Shown here: one piece after another, positions 1-6,000 of the stretch | Layout of the letters: every line of letters begins with the position of its first letter | Position numbering within the stretch: position 1 is the first letter of the stretch | NCBI GenBank assembly: GCA_964545735.1 | Contig: CAZJGS010000142.1 | Span: 1 to 6,107, forward strand | Direction: 5' to 3' | Source of the DNA: Pleomorphochaeta sp964545735 | Lineage (GTDB): Bacteria > Spirochaetota > Spirochaetia > Sphaerochaetales > Sphaerochaetaceae | DNA length: 6,107 nucleotides | Program-made: the position numbers and the translations under genes | Notes under the pieces: generated by a model | What the model saw: only the letters and a program-made list of their open reading frames with translations | What the model was told of the DNA's origin: nothing | Database searches by the model: none

Positions 1-125
1 ATGTAGTATTTAAATGCCTCTTCATCTAAATAAATTGTAATATCTTCTTTCTCATTAGGTTTAAGAGTTACTTTTTCAAAGCCTTATAAATAAACAGCTC
101 TTCGCCGTGAATAACTTGCAACTGT
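1..125 (-). pseudogene. Relic of a glycoside hydrolase family 3 C-terminal (fibronectin III-like) domain
   Basis: Read on the minus strand, positions 83 to 3 give 27 codons beginning GFEKVTLKPNEKEDITIY and ending LDEEAFKYY. This is the typical GH3 beta-glucosidase C-terminal signature (family pattern: KELKGFEKV.LKPGE....F.L....F.YY). The same frame continues upstream over 84-125 as VASYSRRAVYL, stop, GF. That aligns without gaps to the usual VASVTRPVKELKGF, with a TAA at 84-86 where the family has a lysine codon (AAA/AAG). A further in-frame stop lies at 135-137 and no GH3-like sequence is visible beyond about 130. The piece therefore looks like a decayed 3' end of a beta-glucosidase-type gene, the rest lost or displaced. 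It continues past the left window edge, so its true end is not seen. Family assignment is from remembered consensus. Confidence 0.72.
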
Positions 126-150
126 TGAGGTATATCAAAAAATAAAAATT

Positions 151-218
151 TAATATAACAAAAACTTTTTAATATAACATTAACTATGTTACATTATAAA
201 ATAAGTGTTGTTATATCA
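151..218. repeat. Left cluster of four decamer repeats (candidate operator)
   Basis: TAATATAACA occurs exactly at 151-160 and 170-179, as part of a 12-base direct repeat TTTAATATAACA at 149-160 and 168-179. Its reverse complement, with one mismatch each, occurs at 187-196 (TGTTACATTA) and 209-218 (TGTTATATCA). The order is two forward then two reverse copies, a large imperfect palindrome, with same-strand copies 19 and 22 bases apart. The inner pair forms an inverted repeat of 11-base arms with one mismatch around a 5-base centre (TAACT). The likely role is a binding site for the winged-helix regulator encoded downstream. That is inferred from location and symmetry. The base composition makes chance matches easier than usual. 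Confidence 0.55.
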
Positions 219-231
219 ATTTAATTATATC

Positions 232-261
232 TTGATAATTAGATTTAAATTATTGTAATAT
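232..261 (+). promoter_or_regulatory. Weak second promoter candidate in the AT-rich leader
   Basis: TTGATA (232-237) is followed after 18 bases by TAATAT (256-261). The -35 match is good but the -10 match is only moderate, in sequence so AT-rich that such pairs arise by chance. If active it would give a longer leader for the regulator gene. The stretch 219-315 otherwise shows nothing recognisable. Confidence 0.2.
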
Positions 262-315
262 TTTTATTTTTTTATCCTATAAGAAATTAGTTAAATAAAA
301 AACTATTTAAATTTA

Positions 316-383
316 TAATATAACACAATAACTTGAAATATAAAACATTCTATGTTATATTAGAAATATATCAAGTTATATTA
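316..383. repeat. Right cluster of decamer repeats overlapping the promoter (candidate operator)
   Basis: TAATATAACA is at 316-325, its exact reverse complement TGTTATATTA at 353-362, and a one-mismatch reverse copy (AGTTATATTA) at 374-383. The two reverse copies are 21 bases apart, two helical turns. A second, nested inverted repeat is ATAACTTGA at 328-336 against TCAAGTTAT at 371-379; extended outward it matches 12 of 13 positions (328-340 against 367-379). The first reverse decamer contains the -10 element and the last abuts the ribosome-binding site. Protein bound here would therefore block both polymerase and start-site access. AbiEi-type antitoxins are known to repress their operons by binding promoter inverted repeats; assigning these repeats to that role is inference. 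Confidence 0.6.
333..361 (+). promoter_or_regulatory. Sigma-A type promoter with extended -10 for the AbiE-like operon
   Basis: The -35 element is TTGAAA (333-338), five of six to consensus. A 17-base spacer follows, then TATATT (356-361), also five of six, with a TG at 353-354 one base upstream forming an extended -10. Transcription would begin near 368, leaving a leader of about 27 bases before the ATG at 395. The -10 lies inside a candidate operator decamer, so repression by the first gene product is the simplest expectation. Confidence 0.65.
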
Positions 384-394
384 GGAAATAAAAA

Positions 395-1405
395 ATGCTA
401 CCTTTTTTAAAAGATTTTATGAAAAACAACATAGATGATAATTTCACAATAATGTCACTCACTGACAAAAATAAGCTTCCTCTATTTTTAAGAAATAATT
501 ATAATTTTTATGAAATAAATATTTTGGGAGAATCTTGTATTATGCTTGAATTAGTAAGTGAATCTCCGAAAATAAACAGTATTAAGAAAAATATTTCAAC
601 AATTCATAAATATATTAATAAGGAAATAGTTCTTTATTTTCAAGAATTATCTCCCCATAGAAGAAAAAGCTTAATTACTAATAGGATTAGTTTTATTGAA
701 GGAAAAGGACAATTTTTCTTACCTTTTTTGGGATTATTAATAAATGGGTATTCAAATCAAAAAGATATATTTAGTGAGGAAAAGATATCATTTGTTAATT
801 TTACTAAAAATAAATTTACTCCTATAGCTCAAGTTGCCTATTTATATTTTTTATATAATAAAAAAGCATTAATAACAAACAATAAATTTGCTAACTTATT
901 TAATATAACTGCTATGAGTGCATCTAGAGCGTTAAATGAATTATATAATAATAACTTAGTTACTTTTGAAATTGGTGGTAAAACATCAAGGAGCAAAAAT
1001 TATAGAAGAATAGATGATCCTAACTATTATCAAATTGGAAAAACATTGTTAATAAATCCTATAAAAAAAATTGTTTATGTAGAGAAAACTCCTAATAATT
1101 CATTTATTTCAGGATTTGAATCTTTATCATATATCTCTATGATTAATCCAATTGATTATAAAGTTAGGGCAATTAGTAATAAAAACTATATTAATCAAAA
1201 TATAAGCATTGTAAAAAACGAAGATATAATTAATGATAAAAATTTAATACAATTAGAAATATGGAATTATGATCCAAAGCTTTTTGCTAAAGGGGAAATT
1301 GTTGATATTCTCTCTTTATACACTTCATTACAAGATATTAAAGATGAGAGAGTAGAAAAAGAATTTGATGAATTATTAAAGAAGGAATCATGGTATTTGG
1401 AATAA
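395..1405 (+). CDS. AbiEi-like winged-helix antitoxin/transcriptional regulator of a type IV toxin-antitoxin pair
   Basis: This 336-residue protein is probably the autorepressor and antitoxin partner of the nucleotidyltransferase that follows. Residues 1-90 are an uncharacterised N-terminal part. Residues 97-113 (RISFIEGKGQFFLPFLG) match a conserved motif of regulators paired with AbiEii toxins (pattern F-I-V-P-G-x-Q-x-Y-L-P-x-L-G). Residues about 141-205 form a MarR-like winged helix: helices at 141-154 and 157-169, a recognition helix near 172-186 (MSASRALNELY) and a basic wing at 194-205. Residues 239-252 (SGFESLSYISMINP) and 287-321 (LEIWNYDPKLF, then VDILSLYTSLQD and DERVE) match the conserved C-terminal half of that family. 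It is longer than classical AbiEi (about 200 residues) and has a central rather than N-terminal helix-turn-helix. The ATG at 395 has AGGA at 383-386, 8 bases upstream, and an in-frame TAA at 389-391 excludes a longer start. It overlaps the toxin gene by 16 bases. Base content is strikingly low: sampled 60-base rows hold only 7 to 18 G+C. The pairing is convincing; antitoxin function is inferred from it. Confidence 0.8.
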   Translation: MLPFLKDFMKNNIDDNFTIMSLTDKNKLPLFLRNNYNFYEINILGESCIMLELVSESPKINSIKKNISTIHKYINKEIVLYFQELSPHRRKSLITNRISFIEGKGQFFLPFLGLLINGYSNQKDIFSEEKISFVNFTKNKFTPIAQVAYLYFLYNKKALITNNKFANLFNITAMSASRALNELYNNNLVTFEIGGKTSRSKNYRRIDDPNYYQIGKTLLINPIKKIVYVEKTPNNSFISGFESLSYISMINPIDYKVRAISNKNYINQNISIVKNEDIINDKNLIQLEIWNYDPKLFAKGEIVDILSLYTSLQDIKDERVEKEFDELLKKESWYLE

Positions 1406-2142
1406 ACACATTTATAAAATATTTTAAGGATTACAAAAATCAATATGTATTAATTGGTGGAACTGCTTGCGACATAATAATGCAAGAACAAGATATTCAA
1501 TTCCGCGCTACAAAAGATTTAGATATAGTGTTAATCATAGAAGCCCTTGATGAATCCTTTGGAAAAAAATTTTGGGAATTTATAGAGGATGGAGGATATA
1601 AAGATTGTGCAAAAACTTCAGCTTCTCAACAGTTTTATAGGTTTACGAAACCAACTACTCCTATGTTTCCTACAATGATTGAACTTTTTAGTAAAAAAGA
1701 TTTTAACTTACACTTAAATTCCCGCACAAGTATTTCTCCAATCCACATAGATGATAATATAAAAAGTCTTTCTGCTATATTATTAAATGACGATTATTAT
1801 GAATTAGTAAAAAAAGGGAAAAAAGAAAATGATGAATTATCTTATCTTTCTAATGAAATGGTAATTCTATTCAAAATAAAAGCTTACTTAGATTTAAAAG
1901 AGAGAAAAAGAAATGGAGAATCCGTTGATTCAAGAGATATGAAGAAACATAGAAATGATATATTTAGACTTTTATCTGTAATAGACCCTGAATTAAAAGT
2001 TGAACTTCCTAATATAATCAAAAAAGATATAAGTGTTTTTATTGAACAAATTAAGGAGGATAAACCCGCTTTAAAAGATTTAGGAATAAGGAATACATCT
2101 TTTGATAAATTTATAGAATTACTCAATGAGATATATCTATAA
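1390..2142 (+). CDS. AbiEii/AbiGii-family nucleotidyltransferase toxin
   Basis: This 250-residue protein has the nucleotidyltransferase fold signature of the AbiEii/AbiGii toxin family. Residues 20-25 (VLIGGT) carry the glycine-rich nucleotide-binding turn. Residues 39-48 (RATKDLDIVL) carry the metal-binding D43-x-D45 pair. Residues 94-99 (PTMIEL) give a probable third acidic residue, E98. Residues 161-170 (FKIKAYLDLK) and 179-194 (VDSRDMKKHRNDIFRL) are the conserved lysine/aspartate motifs of the C-terminal helical half. All expected motifs are present and the length is near full, so the enzyme is probably active. Family members inhibit growth; MenT relatives do so by adding nucleotides to tRNA, while the target here is unknown. 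It starts inside the upstream gene. AAGGA at 1382-1386 is only 3 bases from the ATG, so translation is likely coupled to the regulator. An in-frame TGA at 1369-1371 rules out an earlier start. No signal peptide or membrane segment is seen. Confidence 0.87.
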   Translation: MVFGINTFIKYFKDYKNQYVLIGGTACDIIMQEQDIQFRATKDLDIVLIIEALDESFGKKFWEFIEDGGYKDCAKTSASQQFYRFTKPTTPMFPTMIELFSKKDFNLHLNSRTSISPIHIDDNIKSLSAILLNDDYYELVKKGKKENDELSYLSNEMVILFKIKAYLDLKERKRNGESVDSRDMKKHRNDIFRLLSVIDPELKVELPNIIKKDISVFIEQIKEDKPALKDLGIRNTSFDKFIELLNEIYL

Positions 2143-2290
2143 CTCAACAGTCTCAAGTTCTCAATCAAAATATCTAAATGAAGCGACTTTTAAATCATTA
2201 AAAGTTTTGTAAGTTTCAAAAAACACAATTACTAAGTTAGATTTATTAATGATTATTCCATGCAATTAGAGTATTGATATGCTAAAATAA
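2143..2290 (+). other. Spacer after the toxin gene, no recognisable gene
   Basis: All three plus-strand frames are broken by stops and no protein family could be recognised. It holds the weak hairpin at 2186-2205. The transition from the AbiE-like module to the oxidoreductase relic falls within this stretch, but no target-site duplication, integrase site or terminal repeat was found that would fix the junction. Confidence 0.5.
2186..2209 (+). terminator. Weak intrinsic terminator-like hairpin after the toxin gene
   Basis: ACTTTTAA (2186-2193) and TTAAAAGT (2198-2205) are perfect inverted arms of 8 bases around an ATCA loop, followed by TTT and G, about 44 bases after the toxin stop codon. 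The position and the short T run suit a terminator. However, the stem has only one C-G pair and the T run is short, so termination would be inefficient. It is the only hairpin seen in this spacer. Confidence 0.35.
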
Positions 2291-2649
2291 AAGGTAACAC
2301 TTTATGACCATTGCTTCCAAAACAGGGAAGTATTATTTTTAAAAGCCAAACAAAAAACAATGAGACTTGTTAAACTAATTCAATCTTCAGTAGATTCTAT
2401 TTGTAATTTAAGACTATAAGATACCAGTTATCCCCTATCATCAGATAAACTCCCCTACATTCCCTACATAAGAGAAGCTAGAAGAATTTATGGAAAAGAG
2501 AGTCTTATTCTTAAAGATTTAACAGAGAATAAGATATCTAAAACAGCAATAGCTGTAGGAGATTATCCCCTCGATCATCATAGAGATTTAGATAAAGATT
2601 ATTCTCAAATAGATTTTTCAACAGTTCATCCCTTTTCAATTCCTTTTGG
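2291..2649 (+). pseudogene. Fragment of an FAD-dependent oxidoreductase (FAD_oxidored-type), interrupted by a stop and by the gap
   Basis: One frame reads from 2291 to the gap with a single TAA at 2417-2419. After the stop, codons from 2420 give DTSYPLSSDKLPYIPYIREA, then RRIYG, later AIAVGDYPLDHHR and HPFSIPFG. These match the order seen in FAD-dependent oxidoreductases found with polysaccharide-use genes (family: LP.YPYIRESRRI, then IGIGDYPID.H, then PFQIPLG). Before the stop, LKAKQKTMRLVKLIQ and ICNLRL fit the preceding helix and strand of the same family, so a sense codon such as TTA probably became TAA. The N-terminal FAD-binding dinucleotide motif is missing, and upstream of 2291 the frame has stops at 2288-2290 and 2267-2269. 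The C-terminal FAD-contact region would fall in the N run. An ATG at 2360 is in frame but leads straight to the stop. The best reading is a decayed gene; a base-call error at 2417-2419 near a contig end is the alternative. Confidence 0.72.
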
Positions 2650-2749
2650 NNNNNNNNNNNNNNNNNNNNNNNNNNNNNNNNNNNNNNNNNNNNNNNNNNN
2701 NNNNNNNNNNNNNNNNNNNNNNNNNNNNNNNNNNNNNNNNNNNNNNNNN
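2650..2749. other. Assembly gap of exactly 100 N
   Basis: The N run is exactly 100 bases, the usual placeholder for a gap of unknown size. Distance and reading frame across it cannot be trusted. Whether the oxidoreductase fragment on the left and the coding tail on the right belong to one gene is unknown. Confidence 0.97.
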
Positions 2750-2750
2750 A

Positions 2751-2828
2751 AATATAAGAGATGGTAAAATAAAGCTTGAATACTACAGTGAAGGCTGGGT
2801 AAATAAGGCAAGAATCATTTACAAATAA
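2751..2828 (+). CDS. C-terminal tail of an unidentified protein, 5' end lost in the gap
   Basis: Codons from 2751 read NIRDGKIKLEYYSEGW and end in ARIIYK before tandem stops at 2826-2828 and 2829-2831. The pattern of a DGK turn, alternating hydrophobic strand, YSEG and a closing basic/aromatic strand resembles the last strands of beta-sandwich carbohydrate-binding domains that often close glycan-active enzymes. This is too short to name a family. It could be the tail of the oxidoreductase if that gene has a C-terminal accessory domain, or of another gene hidden in the gap. The tandem TAA codons and coherent sequence favour a genuine gene end. Confidence 0.5.
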   Translation, partial: NIRDGKIKLEYYSEGWVNKARIIYK

Positions 2829-2831
2829 TAA

Positions 2832-3042
2832 TTAGCCATTCAAGTACTATAGGCAATATTTCCAAGACAGCATCACTTGTGCTACACTTTGTAATAGAAA
2901 ATATCAGAAAATTAACAATGTATTATGGTAGTGAGATAAAGTAATTTACTTGGCAGTCTTTCTTTAGCCTCTTTTCAAACGTTCTCTTTTCCCTTCCTCC
3001 CTACTGTAAATATTTTAATTGATTTATAAAAAGTATATGTAA
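2832..3042 (+). other. Intergenic region before the mannosidase gene
   Basis: No frame gives a recognisable protein. There is a 13-base odd palindrome AAGTAATTTACTT at 2939-2951 and an unbroken run of 21 pyrimidines at 2982-3002 within a longer pyrimidine-rich tract. No convincing -35/-10 pair was found upstream of the mannosidase start, so its promoter is unassigned; read-through from the gene ending at 2828 is possible. No strong terminator hairpin follows the 2828 stop. Confidence 0.45.
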
Positions 3043-3047
3043 TAGGA
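3043..3047 (+). promoter_or_regulatory. Ribosome-binding site fixing the mannosidase start
   Basis: TAGGA lies 7 bases before the ATG at 3055. In-frame TAA (3040-3042) and TAG (3043-3045) codons immediately upstream exclude a longer N-terminus, so 3055 is the natural start. Confidence 0.7.
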
Positions 3048-3054
3048 TTATAAA

Positions 3055-6000
3055 ATGAAGTATTTAGAACAACGTGTGCAAGTAATTTGTGATAGTTTAC
3101 AAAAGTTATCAATAAAACAAAAAGTCGATATAAATCAATGGCAATACAAAGAAGGAACCTTCTTAACTTATGAGCAAGCGGATTCTTCATCAAAGCCTTG
3201 GATGACTTTCGATACTACAAGCATGCACTGGTATGGAAAAGATAGACATTATTGGTTTAGTAAAACAGTAACTGTTTCAAATAACTTTGACAGTAAATCC
3301 TTGTGGATTAAAGTCTGCACCCAAATTGATGAATGGGATGATTCAAAAAATCCTCAATTCTTGATTTTTATAAATGGAATTCCTCTTCAAGGTGTAGATA
3401 TGTATCATAGGGATATATTGATAAGCCAAAGTGCTAAAGCTGGCGATACATATAAAATAGATCTTCAAGCCTATAGTGGTACTTTACATACTGAATTTAA
3501 CTTTATTACATACTTATATGAAAAAGATAATCTACTTGATAAACTTTATTGGGATTTATCCACCCCTCTTCATGGGTTGAATAAAATGAGTAATGACAGT
3601 CTATCAAAAGCAGCACTGCTTAAAGCTCTAAATGATACTGTTAATATAATTGACTTTAGAGACCCTTATAGTGAGAAGTTTTATTCAACAGTAAAAGATG
3701 CTAGCTCTTTTATTGACACGACTATATATAAAGATCTTGCAAACCACGATGAGGTTATTGCCTCCTGTGTTGGACATACACACATTGACATTGCTTGGTG
3801 GTGGACTGTGGAGCAAACAAGAGAGAAAGTATGTAGATCTTTTGCAACTGTATTAAAACTAATGGATGAATATCCCTCTTATACCTTTATGAGCTCGCAA
3901 CCTTTACTTTATTCTTTTGTTAAAGAGAGATATCCATCTCTCTATGCACAAATTAAAGAGAGAGTAAAACAAGGGAGATGGGAAGTTGAAGGGGGAATGT
4001 GGGTTGAAGCTGACTGCAACATTCCAAGTGGTGAATCTTTTGTAAGACAGTTCATGTATGGCATGGATTTCTTTGAAGAAGAATTCCATAAAGAGAATAA
4101 AATATTATGGCTTCCTGATGTATTTGGTTACAGTGCTGCCCTTCCCCAGATTATGAAAAAAGTTGGAGTTGATTACTTTATGACAACAAAGCTCAACTGG
4201 AATCAATACAATAAATTCCCTCATGATACCTTCAATTGGATTGGAATTGATGGAAGTAAAGTGCTAACGCACTTAATTACAACACAAGAAGAAAATCAAG
4301 ATCCAAAGAGTTTCTTTACAACCTATAATGGTAAAATAGAGACTGATATTTTAATTGGCTCTTGGGATAGGTATCAAGATAAAGATATTAATAATGATAT
4401 ATTAATATCATTTGGTTACGGAGATGGCGGTGGTGGCCCAACTAGGGCCATGATTGAAACAAGCAACCGTCTAGAGGCAGGCATTACAGGTATTCCAAAA
4501 GTTAGACAAGTTACATCAAGAACATACTTTGATGACTTAAATGAAAGAGTTAAAGATAATAACAGACTCGGCAATTGGGAAGGCGAATTATACTTTGAAT
4601 ATCATAGAGGCTGTTATACCTCTATGGCCAGAAATAAAAGATCAAACAGAAAAACAGAAATAGGCTTGATGAATACAGAACTCTTATCAGTCTTAAGTGA
4701 AAATGAAATTAAATACCCTAAAGCTGAACTTGATAATCTATGGCTCTTAACACTTAGAAATCAATTCCATGATATTTTACCTGGTTCCTCTATTGCTGAA
4801 GTATATGAAGTAACCAAAAAAGAATATCTTGAAATGAATAAAGAAATTGAAGAATTAAATAATAAAAGCCTTAACTCTTTATGTAGTGAAGAAGACGGTA
4901 TAACAATATTCAATACTACAGGCTTTATTCGTGATGAAATTGTAGTTATCCCAAAAACCGATGCACAAGCCTTACTTGATGATAATGGTAATCTATACTC
5001 AATACAGAATTCAAAAGAGCAATCTATTGTTGATATAAAGAATCTTCCATCCAAAGGTTATAGATCCTATTCATATGTTAAAACTGATGTAGAAAAAGTT
5101 AAAAATACATTCAAAATAACTGACAATTCTATTGAAAACAATTTGATAAAAGTAACTTTTAACGCTGATGCAACAATAAAATCTATCTTTGACAAACAAG
5201 AGGAAAGAGAGATTGTTGAGATAGGTAAAAGTGCAAATTTATTTAGAATGTTTGAAGATAAACCTATGAATTATGATAGTTGGAATATTGATGTTTATTA
5301 CACTGAAAAATATTGGGATGCAACTGAGGTTACTAAAAGAGAATGGATAGAAGAAGGTCCCCTTAGAGCAACACTGCTTATTGAAAGAAAAATAAGTAAG
5401 AGCCTAATATCACAGAAGATCCATTTCTATTACAACAGTAAAAGAATAGATTTTGAAACATATGTTGATTACAAAGAATCACAACATTTACTGAAGGTAA
5501 TATTCCCAACTACCATTCACACTGATGAAGCTACTTTCGATATCCAATTTGGTAATTTAAAGAGAAAAACCCATACTAATACTAGTTGGGATAAAGCTAG
5601 ATTTGAAGTTTGTGCTCATAAATGGGCAGATGTCAGTGAAGGTCATTACGGCGTAAGCTTAATGAATGACTGTAAATATGGATACTCTGTTAAAAATGGT
5701 GAAATGTCTCTTACTCTAATTAAAACAGGGATTGAACCAAATCCCGTAGCTGATCAAGAGCAGCATTATTTCACTTATTCACTTTTAGCTCATCAAGGCG
5801 GATGGAGGGACGGAGAGACAGTTAAAAATGCCTATTTCTTGAACCAAGAGATTTTAACTGCACCTAAAAAAGCTCTAAGATCTAACTTCTCCCTAGCTTC
5901 ACTAGATAAGAGTAATGTAATAATTGAAACCATAAAGAAAGCTGAAGATGAAAATGGTTATATTATAAGATTATATGAGTTTGAAAACTCACTAACTAAA

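Noticed and set aside
131..394. CRISPR-like or iteron origin interpretation of the repeated decamers
   Set aside because: Copies are short, in both orientations, irregularly spaced, without unique spacers, and no replication initiator or cas gene is nearby; an operator array is simpler.
1884..2168. Minus-strand open frame of 94 codons over the toxin gene end
   Set aside because: It lies almost entirely antisense to the well-supported nucleotidyltransferase gene, is low-complexity Ser/Ile/Leu-rich, and matches no family.
2453..2470. Tandem CCCTACAT repeat suggesting a small duplication in the oxidoreductase fragment
   Set aside because: The encoded PYIPYIRE fits the family pattern (P.YPYIRE) without an insertion, so no duplication is needed.
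2626..2811. Minus-strand frame through the N run
   Set aside because: It exists only because N bases are read as open; real bases on either side are better explained by plus-strand coding.
2939..2951. Odd palindrome AAGTAATTTACTT
   Set aside because: Six-base AT-rich arms are expected by chance here, with no T run or promoter to suggest a terminator or operator.
2974..2987. Possible catabolite-responsive (cre-like) site centred on CG at 2980-2981
   Set aside because: Three of the eleven constrained positions mismatch the consensus, and the site lacks symmetry and a nearby promoter.
2975..3193. Minus-strand frame of 72 codons across the mannosidase start
   Set aside because: It is antisense to the start of GH38, has no family resemblance, and arises from the pyrimidine-rich tract plus antisense sequence.
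3904..5054. Two minus-strand frames (3904-4089 and 4761-5054)
   Set aside because: Both are antisense shadows of the GH38 coding sequence, which carries all expected motifs.
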